The notes beneath the pieces are model-generated. The model had not been told where the DNA came from and made no database searches. It saw nothing but the letters and a program-made list of their open reading frames with translations. From Myoxocephalus aenaeus (Eukaryota; Chordata; Actinopteri; Perciformes; Cottidae): DNA of 64,000 nt. Numbering within the stretch: position 1 is the first letter of the stretch; each line of letters begins with the position of its first letter. The translations under genes were made by a program, and so were the position numbers. This document shows positions 46,924-56,625 of this stretch, one piece after another. The DNA lies in NCBI GenBank assembly GCA_038501785.1, contig JBAMJR010000011.1:4249501-4313500 (forward strand). The letters are read 5' to 3'.

Positions 46924-46948
46924 CCCCCCCCCCCCCCCCCTCCCCCCC
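46924..46948 (+). repeat. C17-T-C7 run
   Basis: A 17-base poly-C run, one T, then seven C. The complementary strand is G-rich and quadruplex-capable. It lies about 100 bases from the plus-strand motif at 46,793. Confidence 0.95.
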
Positions 46949-46949
46949 T

Positions 46950-47565
46950 CTTCCTCCTCTCACATCACAGGAAAAAAAACTGTGTCAAATGCCAGTTCAC
47001 TTGTAGGATGTTCCCCAGTGGACCGTGACAACAAAGAGAGGAGAGTAAACAATGTGCAAGCTGCCTGGGCTGCGGCGAGCGGAGCAGTGGACGTGGAGAA
47101 CGCCAACAGCAACAGGGACTCCGGGTCGTGTTGAGTCCCAGAGGTTGCAGGGTCGTATATTTAGATAGTGCTGGGCCCCGAAGAAGGTGGGGGTAGTAGT
47201 AGTGTGTAGTCGACGGAAAACGGGACTTTACCGTGTTTCAGATTGCCATCAAAAGTCTGTGGAATATCAATTCTAATCAATGGTCTATACACTCTCAAAA
47301 AGGCAAAACCATCTTCTTCATGTTTTTTGGTCAACTCAAATCATTAGCAATCAATAACACAATTGTATGCTTACTGTAACATGTTCAATAATTATAAATA
47401 AACTATAACAAATACATTGAATTGGTACTTGTCATGAGCAGATATGAAAGGATGATTTCTAGGTAATATGTATGTCGATGTTGTCCCTTGTAAAATCTTG
47501 ATTTGATTATGTGACGAGACGATACGATAAACGTTAGTTAGGCTTGGTGGCTTTCTCTTTAACCT
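46950..47565. other. Intergenic, nothing recognised
   Basis: Balanced to about 47,200, then AT-rich. No gene or repeat is recognised. Confidence 0.4.
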
Positions 47566-47569
47566 TTCC

Positions 47570-47615
47570 CATATATATTTATATATATATATAGTTATTT
47601 TGGCTATTGTATTGG

Positions 47616-47704
<89 letters not shown>
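47570..47704. repeat. Compound (TA)n microsatellite ending in (GT)n
   Basis: A short TA tract (47,570-47,593), 28 unique bases, then an uninterrupted TA tract from about 47,622 to 47,694 running into (GT)5. It is the longest microsatellite in the window. Confidence 0.98.
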
Positions 47705-47759
47705 CTAAAAATGGTGTGTGTCCTTTATGTAACTAGCGTGTGTTGTAACTACCGCATGC

Positions 47760-48020
47760 CACTGTGCAGGTTAAATGTGAGGCTATTAAGGCGGTCATCT
47801 TTAGACCTTAACTGTGATCCAATCGGAGCTTTGCCTTTATCACGCTGACCCCCCTCATTATGGAGCTGACCTTGGCACAAGAGGAGCGGCCATGATGAAT
47901 TAGCCCGGTGCACTGAGAGTAGATCAGCACAGCAAAGTCAAGGCTGCGGCAGCCCAGGGGGGGAAGATGCTGTTAGCTGGCAGGACATTTAACATTACAG
48001 AGGCAAAGAGGTCAAGCGAC
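47760..48020. promoter_or_regulatory. Candidate conserved non-coding block
   Basis: GCCTTTATCACGCTGACC, CTCATTATGGAGCTGACC and CATGATGAATTAGCCCGG lie in a repeat-free balanced segment. It resembles a developmental enhancer, an inference only. Confidence 0.27.
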
Positions 48021-48169
48021 CGCTGAGCCCTGAATGCAACGCAAAAAAACACACAGCGAGAATCCTCTTACAGAAGGGAGGGATAATCATCCCAAAGCGA
48101 GCCACTAATGTGCTCTATTGTTTAACGTTTTGCATGTACTATATGTAGGTGTTTGCGAGGCCAAGGGAA

Positions 48170-48213
48170 TCGAATGCTCACACGTGCATAAGTATGCACG
48201 TGTGAGCGTTCGA
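48170..48213. other. Near-perfect palindrome, 21-bp arms, two CACGTG boxes
   Basis: The left arm begins CGAATGCTCACACGTGCATA (48,171-48,190). The right arm is TATGCACGTGTGAGCGTTCG (48,193-48,212). They pair at every position but one, across a 2-base centre, and the flanking T/A pair extends the stem. Each arm contains CACGTG, a class-B E-box, so two sites lie 14 bases apart. The stem is too tight for a typical microRNA precursor. Confidence 0.9.
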
Positions 48214-49440
48214 ATGCAATTGCTGATCTTTTCCCACCTGGGCTGTGTGAACCAGGCCGAATATTTAAACAGGATTATCTGTTGGAATAAGGTCTGAGAT
48301 GCAAGATGCTACCGTGCTGAAAAATTCCATTTGTCAGATCACTGGCTTCCATGAATACTTAAGAATGGAGTAGGGGGATGGGGGGGTAAAAATCAACTGC
48401 TGAGTATCCCAGACTAATTACACTTGTAGAACACAGTGAGGCATATGAAAAATAAATATATGCACTTAATTTAAAGAAAGAGAAGCACTTTAAAGTCAAA
48501 TATCGCCTACATTTGTAGGGTTGTAGCGACTCGCGCTAACCACGGAGGCGAACGGCGGAGCAGGAGGGATTACCAGGCGATGTCGCGTTGCAGATGATTG
48601 ACCTGAAGATGAACACTGCTCCACTTCCCCTCCACTTATTTGCACAGGACTATTAGCGGAACTCAACTGAGGAGCGAGCCTGATGGCGTGTCACAGTTTG
48701 ATTCGAGTGGGGGGAGAAAAACGTACTAGTTATCAATATGCAAACCATTATGTGAAATCTCTTCTGGTTACCATTGTGTCAGTATTGTCCGCTTAATTTG
48801 AGGCCGCTTGGGGAAAAACAGCACTATTGTTTATCTGAACTGATCAATATTCACCCGCTGTCTTGCGTGAATTCTGTTTTTTTTCTTCCAGAAGTCCAGC
48901 TGCAGAAACACAGCCATGCACATGAAAGTCACCACAGCTGGTGCTCAATACATCAGTAGACATTGATTAGACCTTGCAATGACATTCATACATTTTACAC
49001 AACCCGGCTTAGGATCCTTAAACTTCAAGAAAAAAAAAAGGGGAAAAAAGCCCTTTAAGATTATTAAGATCAGATATGACAGTAATGCAAACGACTGCCT
49101 GAAAAATCAATGGCATACCTAAGCCCCACTGAGTAATTATGTCTGTGATTAGTATTGATCAGCGGCTCGGCTATGTCAAGTTTCCATTTTATTGGTAGAA
49201 CAGTGCCGAGACACCTGACACAGTGCTGGAGACTCGTGTGTCTACGAATAAAATTCAATCATAAAGCGCCAGCTTGGAGGCTTTTTTTTTCCCTACGTGG
49301 TGACTGAGATGAGAATATTTAACCCACTCAGGTGGTTCTCACTCAAGTTTGTTTTCTTTTCTGTGCACTTTTATGCCGACGAGACATCATTTAAAACAAC
49401 CACGCGTCCTCAAATGTATACGCTACTCAAATATGTTGTG
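48214..49440. other. Intergenic, possible conserved segment at 48,480-48,700
   Basis: The segment 48,480-48,700 is repeat-free and CpG-containing (GACTCGCGCTAACCACGG, GGCGATGTCGCGTTGCAG) and could be regulatory. An acceptor-like TTTTTTTTCTTCCAG ends at 48,891 but leads to only about 22 open codons without family resemblance. Nothing else is recognised. Confidence 0.3.
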
Positions 49441-49447
49441 CAGTAAA

Positions 49448-49700
49448 TCACAGGACTTTGACACTAGAGACTTGGGTTTTGCATCTGGACACCGTGTCTA
49501 ACAGGTTCTGCCGAGTGAAGGCGATGCAGAAGTGTCTTAAAACTTGCACTCTCTCCACTGACCTTCAGGGGGCGACTCCTACGGTTGCAAAAAAACAACA
49601 ACATGGCAACGGCTGTAATCCAACGAAATCACCGAACTCGAGGATTCAAAATAACGGTCCATGAACCGATTCTTATATCCTGTCTATGGTGTCGTCACAA
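49448..49700. repeat. Interspersed repeat (family F), copy 1
   Basis: Ordered boxes are CAGGACTTTGACACTAGAGA, GAGTGAAGGCGATGCAGAAG, TCTCCACTGACCTTCAGGGG plus GCGACTCC, and GGCAACGGCTGTAATCCAAC. Copy 2 at 53,800 shares GTGAAG-CGATGC and the CTGACC-AGGGG box. I recall this family as abundant in percomorphs. The AGGGGGCGAC box resembles a CTCF core. Confidence 0.72.
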
Positions 49701-49977
49701 GTTCAATAGTGAAAACGGCATGTTAGCAGCACAGCATTATCTCAGAGCCCGGTCCACAATCACTGTCAATGCACTTTGGTTCACTACGATAAAGCATGAA
49801 TGAAACATGCTTCCTCGGGCTGCATGTGGCAAACACACGTCGGTTGCCTTTAGACTTTTGTGTACAGCTTGTATAACTGGTTTTGTACCCGCTCCCCGAC
49901 AGAAGTCGTCTTCGCCTCCCTTTGCTTTCAGGTCCACATAATATGTTGGCAGGTGTGCCATTATATACAAGGCAACT

Positions 49978-50420
49978 GTTAGCCTAGCTTAGTACAAATA
50001 CTTGAAAAAGGGGAGGAAAACTAGTCTGGCTCTGTCCAATGGTATAACAAAATCCACCTGCAGCTCCAAGGCTCGCTCATTAACACGTTGTGTCTTGTTC
50101 GTTTAATCTGTACATAAATGTTTGGAAAATGCTGTTGTGCATTGAAAGATGTGCTACATCTTTGCTTCGAGCAGTTAGTTAGCAATCAGTGGAGACACCG
50201 AGGCATAGCCTGGCCCATAACCCGTTTTTTCACACTTCGTTTTTTTGACACAAACAAGATACGGTCATGCTAGCTGTTTCTGCCATTTTGTGTGTTTATG
50301 CTAAGCTAAGATAACCAGCTGCCGGCTTTAGTTTCACACGGGAGACAAACATTAGAGTGGTATCAATATTGTCGTCAAAATAAATATTTCCCAAAACATG
50401 AAAACTATTACTTTAAGATT
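49978..50420. mobile_element. Foldback (palindromic) interspersed element (family G)
   Basis: The left arm has GTTAGCCTAGCTTAGTACAA, GGCTCTGTCCAATGGTA and TAACACGTTGTGTCTTGTTC. The right arm has GACACAAACAAGATAC, CTAGCTGTTTCTGCC, TATGCTAAGCTAAGATAACC and ATTAGAGTGGTATCAATA. The outer GTTAGCCTAGCTTAGTAC-AA pairs with the inverted GTTATCTTAGCTTAGCATAA, and TCTTGTTCGT pairs near the centre. This is an imperfect palindrome typical of a very common percomorph foldback repeat. No coding content. Confidence 0.72.
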
Positions 50421-50727
50421 TGGAAAAGATTGTGGTTTTAGTTAAATGTTAATAAAGTAAATGCAACCCATCTCACGTGAGCCTCACTTCACTGCTTCAG
50501 TTGTTATGTGCAGAGATTGTATTACATGCAACATTTAGAAAATTTGCATATATGTAGTTTAAAATGTCTACTAATTATGTTAAAAAAATTATATTTTTTT
50601 GTTGCCTATGTTTCAATTGAAACATATTTGATGGTGTAAATTAATGATTTATAAGTGTAAATTCGAGGAGACGGTGGTTTAAAAAAACAGTTTTTTAAAT
50701 ATTGTTCTGTCCTAATGATTTAGGTGT

Positions 50728-50728
<1 letters not shown>
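50421..50728. other. AT-rich intergenic, nothing recognised
   Basis: A/T-rich with short poly-T and poly-A runs. No feature. Confidence 0.4.

Positions 50729-50795
<67 letters not shown>
50729..50795 (+). repeat. (TTA)22 microsatellite
   Basis: Uninterrupted TTA/ATT trinucleotide tract of about 66 bases. The poly-Tyr frame through it is an artefact. Confidence 0.98.
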
Positions 50796-50929
50796 TTCCA
50801 CTCATAGCGTACACTTTTGGGTTTAAGTCACACCAGCACACATTTTTCCTCGAGCATTTTCTCCCGTGGTTACGGCCGGAGGGAGAAGAGGCCGAGATCA
50901 GTGAGACAAGTGGGTGATCTATAGTTTTT

Positions 50930-51240
50930 CCCTGAGACAGATTGTCTGGAAGGTTGCAGAGATTAGTCACATCTGGGGCTTTTAAGAATGCTGCAAATTG
51001 TGGCCTTTCTTTAACGCGGCCGATAAGGCATTAAATGAAGGGAGCCGCCTTATCAGCCTGCTGCTACCCATAAATCACAATTGCCTGCTCCCCTCTGTAC
51101 CCCTGGTGGTTTCTATCTGCATCCTGGGGGCTGGGGAGATCCCACCATCGCCGCCACCACCAGCACCACCACATCACACAATAATCACACCATTTGCCTC
51201 CTAATTCACCCTCTGCAGACATTGCATTAGAAGCATTCTT
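50930..51240. promoter_or_regulatory. Candidate conserved block with paired GATA-like sites
   Basis: CGGCCGATAAGGCATTAAAT and GCCGCCTTATCAGCCTGCTG put two GATAAG-type sites in opposite orientation about 30 bases apart. They are followed by ACCCATAAATCACAATTGCC (Hox/Cdx-like plus Sox-like). Upstream is GATTAGTCACATCTGG. The block is repeat-free. Confidence 0.35.
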
Positions 51241-51825
51241 CCATTATGTTTCCCACTCTTCTGTTCTCCCTCAGTCTCTGCCTCTGTCTGTTCTTCTCTG
51301 CCTTTTTCTGTCTCTCTCGCTCTGCTTGTGTGTATTCACAAGTCTTCAAACGGGGGAATCATTCTTCCTGTGAGTGCTATCAGACTTTAATCCACAGGAA
51401 AAAGAAGAAAAAACACACTGACACTTCAGCACCAATTCAAATGAATAGGATGTGGAAAACAGCCTTTAATGGGATATTGTTCTCCTTTTGTCTCATTCGA
51501 ACCAAAAGGAAAATAGAGTGGATAGCATAAGCTTTAATGAGCTTCTGTAAGTGACTCACATTTAATTATTTCTTTCTTTCTCTCTCAATAATTATATGGC
51601 ACTGACAGTGATTTTGTTGTGCTTGCCTGACAGTGGAAATTGCCAAGAGCTCTGGAGCGACTGAAACAGAAATACTGACAATCCGCTACAGGAACAATTT
51701 CAGAGCAAGAAATTCATTAACAAATGTGTTTTCTAATGAGAAACCAAACAGAGTAACTGATAAACCAACCAATAAAGGGGCAACCTTCTTTATTAAAAAA
51801 GAAAAAAAGTGTTGATAGTTATACT
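51241..51825. other. Intergenic, nothing recognised
   Basis: CT-rich at 51,260-51,330 and AT-rich afterwards. GTGATTTTGTTGT near 51,608 recalls part of miR-7, but the seed is absent. Confidence 0.4.
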
Positions 51826-51829
51826 TTTT

Positions 51830-51915
51830 CTCAACTTTGTATGAAGCCAGGCCAGCTGTCTTCATGCTACGCTAACCACCTCCAGAATTAGAGTGGTATC
51901 AACCTATTATTTTCT
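51830..51915. repeat. Family G fragment
   Basis: CCAGGCCAGCTGTCTTCATG, CTACGCTAACC and ATTAGAGTGGTATCAACCTA reproduce the right arm of the element at 49,978-50,420 in shortened form. Confidence 0.6.
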
Positions 51916-51989
51916 ATAAACACCAGACATCTGGTTTCAACACTTCATGACTGAGGACAAAGAGCATGTTTTAACCACTAATATAGTAT

Positions 51990-52450
51990 CAACACATGTC
52001 AACGTCGCAGTTATGTAAAATCAAATCTGAAACTCTACTCAACCAACACAGTCTCACGGCAGTTCGAGAAATAGTCACGCAATGCAACTTAAATGCATCA
52101 GGAAATGTCCCTTTTGTTCGTATTATTCGACACAGTTTCTTTATTTGGGACGACGTTACACTACAAGATGAAAGTTAGGTTTAGGCAACAGAAACTGTTA
52201 GTTAGGTTTGTTACTTCGTACAGTCGTGTTTTGTTGTGTCCAACACCGGTCTCGTGGTTGAAAGCCTTGTGTTTGTTGAACTCATCCATCTCTCTCCTCT
52301 GGCCCACCATAAGTGGTCTTTCTCGATATTTAATGCTATGTCACTTGCTCTGACTGTTGCATACACACGTGGATGCGTTTCATTCGTGCGTTGACCACAA
52401 AAAGATCCGAAATGACTTACCATTGGTGGTATTATTGTCCTGAGCGACAA
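51990..52450. repeat. TTAGGTTTAGGCAACA-type interspersed repeat (family H)
   Basis: AAAGTTAGGTTTAGGCAACA, AACTGTTAGTTAGGTTTGTT, CCGGTCTCGTGGTTGAAAGC and CTTGTGTTTGTTGAACTCAT, then CCATCTCTCTCCTCTGGCCC, follow the order of a percomorph repeat I recall. In that repeat, GTTAGGTTTAGGCAACAA boxes are reiterated. This copy is diverged and lacks most of the reiterated units. Confidence 0.6.
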
Positions 52451-52799
52451 GAAAAAAAAACTGACAATTCCTGTACCACGAAAACAGTAGATTTGCCGTG
52501 ATACTGGCCTGTCATGAAGAACAAATTATTTTATGGTTTTACTGTGAGAAAGTTTGGGTTGTGGCAGATGGCAAATGACTCATCCAAATGTTTCTGATTT
52601 CCTTGGAACAGATATGCGTTACGTGCTCAGTCAGCACTGCACTCATTCAGATTTGACGTAATTTCTCTTACTGCAGTTCAGCTGTATTTGTTCTCTTTGA
52701 ACTATTGCTTTAGGATGTTTACCAGGTTGGACTCTGACATGGGACCTTTGTTGCATGTACATAGTGTGAGATAATGTTTGGTTTAGAATGGATGAAGGC

Positions 52800-52920
52800 A
52801 ACCACAACGCTATCGATTTTATTGTTACCGATATTGTTCTTCTGAGCCCTCAGAAATATTTTCATTCTCAATTCATTACTTTTGTGATTAATTGATTAAA
52901 ACATATTGTTCATCGCGCTC
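52800..52920. repeat. Possible family D fragment
   Basis: CTATCGATTTTATTGTTACC, ATTTTCATTCTCAATTCATT and GTGATTAATTGATTAAAAC resemble the ATCGATTA-rich end of family D, probably in the opposite orientation. Weak. Confidence 0.35.
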
Positions 52921-53089
52921 TCCTAAAGCCCAGCGTGATTTGATCGAATAGCTTGTTTTTTACACTCAACGGTCCAATTTAAACGACTACTACCACTCAT
53001 CCAAACAGGAATAACAGTGGCCAAAATTCCTTCTGATACAACTGAGCTATTTCTACAATATGTGTCTTCTGCAGTGTTGAAATAATGAA

Positions 53090-53520
53090 CACGCACAAAA
53101 GCTCTAAAGTTTCCTCCTAATTACTGTGAGACCTTTGCGCGGCCGCGTGTGTGCTTATCAGCGCGTACCTGTGTGGCAGGTGATAGAGGTGAGAGCGGAG
53201 GCAGCCCATGTGGCAGCTGATGGAGCAGCTAAGCCCGAGGAGGAGTTTAAAGGCGTGGGCCTTGGCCCGCGCGTTGTGTTGCCGGAGACCTAACTGGAGA
53301 CAGATTAAGGACTGTGCATTTATCTTTTGCTTGTAAATGAGTGACTGGCCAGTGTTGTTACTGTCAGGCCAGGGTATTGGAACAAGAGGCTTAAGATGTT
53401 ATCTGGGAATGCGGTGCCTGCAGGCACTCTGAAGATTATAAGGCACGGCGAAAAGACAGTGGGAAAAGTGTTGACAAACAACCAGGGGTTATTATTAAAC
53501 ATTAATTATATGCTAAGCTA
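53090..53520. promoter_or_regulatory. Candidate conserved block with E-box clusters
   Basis: ACCTGTGTGGCAGGT (53,167-53,181) is an inverted pair of ACCTG/CAGGT E-box cores five bases apart. Further boxes follow (CATGTGGCAGCTGATGG, GGAGCAGCTAAGC). GCGCGGCCGCGTG adds CpGs. Downstream are ATTTATCTTTTGCTTG and GTAAATGAGTGACTGG. The block is repeat-free. Confidence 0.33.
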
Positions 53521-53799
53521 ACTCTCTCCCTGACCCGTCAACACAAAGCTTATGAGACCTCGGGGGTTCGGCGTCCCTTTATCAAGGTCAAAAGGCATCA
53601 GTTCAGTTTGATTGGCTCTGAGCTCAAATAGACAATGAGTATCATGATGGAGCAAAACAACGGAGATACAAGACAATTAGCTTCTGCTGAACACTCTACC
53701 AGGTTGTTTTTTATCCAAACCGGAAAAACTCATGGCCCTGGATCTCGTTTCTGATTGGCTGAGTCAAAAACAGCTGGTAGAGCCAACCAGACAACATGT

Positions 53800-54150
53800 G
53801 GACTAAAACATATGTGCCACAACTGAAAGCGTTAGTCCCACCAGGTGGCAATTTTCGGTTCGGCCAAGTGAAGCCGATGCGAGTGTTTGAAAAAATGCAT
53901 TCTCCCAACTGACCAGCAAGGGGCCTACTTCTAACTTGATTTATCGCCTCAGTAAACATTGTAAACATGAGTTTATGGTCTCAATCTCTAGTTTCAAGTC
54001 TTCTTCAATACAGCATGATGTTCATTTCGCAAATTTTGGTCCATTTAGAGTTAAAGTGACCAAAAAGCAGTGTATGCTTTATGGCAAGGCTTACTGTGAT
54101 CGACGGGTCACTTCCGCTACCAGAGTCGTATACATCTACGTCACTCCTCC
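53800..54150. repeat. Interspersed repeat (family F), copy 2
   Basis: GCCAAGTGAAGCCGATGCG, CTCCCAACTGACCAGCAAGG plus GGCC, TTGATTTATCGCCTCAGTAA, ACATGAGTTTATGGTCTC, TCAAGTCTTCTTCAATACAG, ATTTTGGTCCATTTAGAGT and GCTTTATGGCAAGGCTTACT form a long, well-ordered copy. CCACCAGGTGGCA at 53,838-53,850, just inside or beside its left edge, is a good CTCF-like match. Confidence 0.75.
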
Positions 54151-54339
54151 GCATTTCAAATGTGGTAACCTTTGTTCATTAGTTGCGAAAAAAGTTCATA
54201 TTACACAATCTTTTCTGTAAATTATTATTTTTGCCATCAGAACCGTGCGATCTCTTGCATGCGTGTGCATCTCTGTGTCTTTCCGCGCCTAATCTTGCAT
54301 TCTGCTGCAGCTAAAATATGTTGGGTTCCCAGGTATGGC

Positions 54340-54545
54340 TGCGTTGCCTGTTTTATACTGCCATCAGCCCCTTTCACACAGCCTGTTCAAGTGTTGGGAG
54401 TGTTGCACCGTTATTCTGCCTCGCTGTTCTGTATGAAAAGTACAGAGGCGGAATTGAGGGGGAAAGCGTTGTTCTGGCACCGAGCCGGCATTAGAGGTAG
54501 TCACAGAGCCGAGCCGACGTCTTTATGAAAGGGGCCAGCTGGCAT
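54340..54545. repeat. Probable CACACAGCCTGTTC-type repeat fragment
   Basis: CCCCTTTCACACAGCCTGTT, ATTCTGCCTCGCTGTTC, AGAGGCGGAATTGAGG and TCACAGAGCCGAGCCGACG resemble a percomorph repeat built on TTCACACAG and GGCGGAA phrases. No second copy is present, so this is tentative. Confidence 0.45.
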
Positions 54546-54935
54546 GGCGGCGGGACTGGCTTGATATTGGAAGATTTAGCAGCTAACCTAAAGCAACCGA
54601 GAATGACAGCGAATTAGGGAGACTCGGAAGCAGAGGATCTCAAACACCGGCCATTATTGTTTTGGACGTCACACATTGTCCACTGTCTCGGAACTCGATA
54701 AAATGAGTCAAGTGCATTGGTATCTTATTCCATAGACTATTTCCATACAAGTAATATTCATACTGGTTTAAAGAAACAACTGTATAGACCTTAATTTCAA
54801 AGTTGATCTCTACTTTTTTGCTGCAGTCAAGGCTGTTATTTATTAAAATCTTGCCTTGGAATCTAAAATATTATAAAACATTCCTTACTTATCCTTATCC
54901 TTACCTAAAAAATAAAGGTAGTACCCAGACATACG
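54546..54935. other. Intergenic, nothing recognised
   Basis: AT-rich DNA. CTTACTTATCCTTATCCTTA near 54,885 is a short imperfect tandem repeat. Confidence 0.4.
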
Positions 54936-54938
54936 ATG

Positions 54939-55197
54939 TTAAAGGAATACTTAACCCACATAATGACCAATTGTATATAAATTACTCACCGCATGTTCCC
55001 TTAAATTCTTGAATAAATTGTAGTCTTTCTTGCATGCCTCAACAGAAAATATCAAAACAGACTAAATCCTTGATGAATTGAAGTATGAAAGGTCCAGGTT
55101 TAACAACTGCTGTTAGGTTTTCTTCAAGAACTCAAGGTGACACGTGGTGAGGAAATAATATACAAATAATCATTTCGTGGCTGAAGTGTTCCTTGAA
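54939..55197. mobile_element. Compact MITE-like element (family J), full length
   Basis: The 259-base element starts TTAAAGGAATACTTAACCCA and ends GTGGCTGAAGTGTTCCTTGA. Its 21-base termini are inverted repeats at 17 of 21 positions. The interior (AATGACCAATTGTATATAAA, TTACTCACCGCATGTTCCCT, TTTAACAACTGCTGTTAGG) follows a percomorph repeat I recall with the TTAAAGGAATACTTCACCCA start. No coding capacity, hence non-autonomous. Confidence 0.75.
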
Positions 55198-56585
55198 GAG
55201 TTTTTTGACACAGCTTTTTCTCATACCACCAACTGTCACTGTGCTGTATAACACATTGTATGTAACATTTAAGCATTTGAGACAAACCGTAAAATACAGT
55301 TTAAGGAGTACAAAAGGCTTTGGAGTTCTCAGTGATGGTCGTAGCAGCTCGACATGATCATGCTATGTACAAACAGGGATATGGTGATGATTTATTGGTG
55401 TGAAAAATGCTCCATGTGGCACCCTAAGTGCACAAATTAGACTTTATACCCAACGCGTTGGGTTGAATCAGACTCAACTTGAATTTGAATGCCTGCGACT
55501 CATGACTCACTTTTGGCCTCGACAGCTGCTGTGACACCTTGACATCTGTTCTGACAATCTCCCTTTGCCTGGAAGATAAATAAAATACAGTTTTTCATTT
55601 ATTTATTTTTTTGTGAGTTTCACATCCACTCTGAACCAAAGCCACCAGCAGCCATTGAGAACACTGTGAATGGAGATTACCTCCTGAAATCTCCCGAATC
55701 CCTCCTAGACACCACCCAGCTGTACAGACAGTTACAAATTGGTATTTGGAAGACATGCCTCTGAAGATAATTAGCTTTACTTTCGAGGATTACGCTGTGA
55801 ACAACAAAACAAGAACTGCAATTTGCAAGACCCGAGGGTGGCACATTGCAGGCATAAAAAACTACAACTTCAAACTTTGTACCATTTGAGATTATGTGAA
55901 GACAGGTTTCGACTAAAGGGCTAGTTGGGGAAGCTTTGTGATGTAAAGCAACAGTTAGAGCTGTACTAGTAATTTAAGTACTGTTTTTATAGTTTACATG
56001 GGAGAAATAGGAACTTTCCTTTATGTGGATTGGTTGGTTCATTGGCGGAGCAGGGTCAGGTAGGTCAGATTAATTAATTAGCTTATATTTAAACTTTGCA
56101 CATAGCTGAGCAATGCGTCAATCAAAAGAGTTTTATTTTGATCCTTGTTAAGGTCGAATGTATGTTCCATTAGATTGCATTAGATTTTACAGGTGTACCT
56201 CATAAAGTGGCCACTGAATGGATATTCCATTTTCCAATATAGACATTTTTGTAGGTTTGCACGAGTTACTTGAAGCATCTAAATCAATGTCACTATTTTT
56301 TCCATCGTCCGTTTATCTCCTCTGCACATAAAACATCCAACCCTCTGACAGGTCACTGAAGTATTCATGCTATTATGTCCATGCTGACAGTTGGCAACAC
56401 TTCCCATTGCTGGAATACAACACTCTGTCCTTGAAAATCCATAAATGGCATTTAATATTTGAATACGTAAATGTAAACACGCTTTTCAATATAGACAAAA
56501 TGAGCACAAATTGCAACTCCAATGCTGGTTGAAAAAAATAAAAACAAGACAGGTTTTTCAATGTTTGAGTTCTGTTTATTTTATT
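55198..56585. other. AT-rich intergenic, nothing recognised
   Basis: Single-copy-looking AT-rich DNA without exon or repeat signals. Confidence 0.4.
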
Positions 56586-56589
56586 TTAG

Positions 56590-56625
56590 TGATATTTCTC
56601 GTATTTAACAATACGAGAAATATCA
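56590..56625. other. Perfect 16-bp hairpin with 4-base loop
   Basis: TGATATTTCTCGTATT and AATACGAGAAATATCA are exact reverse complements around the loop TAAC. Wobble-type pairs could extend the stem in RNA. Perfect short-loop hairpins of this kind often arise by replication template switching. Confidence 0.92.

Noticed and set aside
48877..48960. Poly-T plus CTTCCAG acceptor-like signal with about 22 open codons
   Set aside because: No donor site of quality, no conserved peptide and very short length. A non-coding-RNA exon cannot be excluded but is unsupported.
50702..50917. Poly-Tyr open frame
   Set aside because: It is the translation of the (TTA)22 microsatellite.
51604..51625. AGTGATTTTGTTGT resembling the 3' half of miR-7
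   Set aside because: The seed region (GGAAGAC) is absent and no complementary star arm follows, so no precursor hairpin forms.
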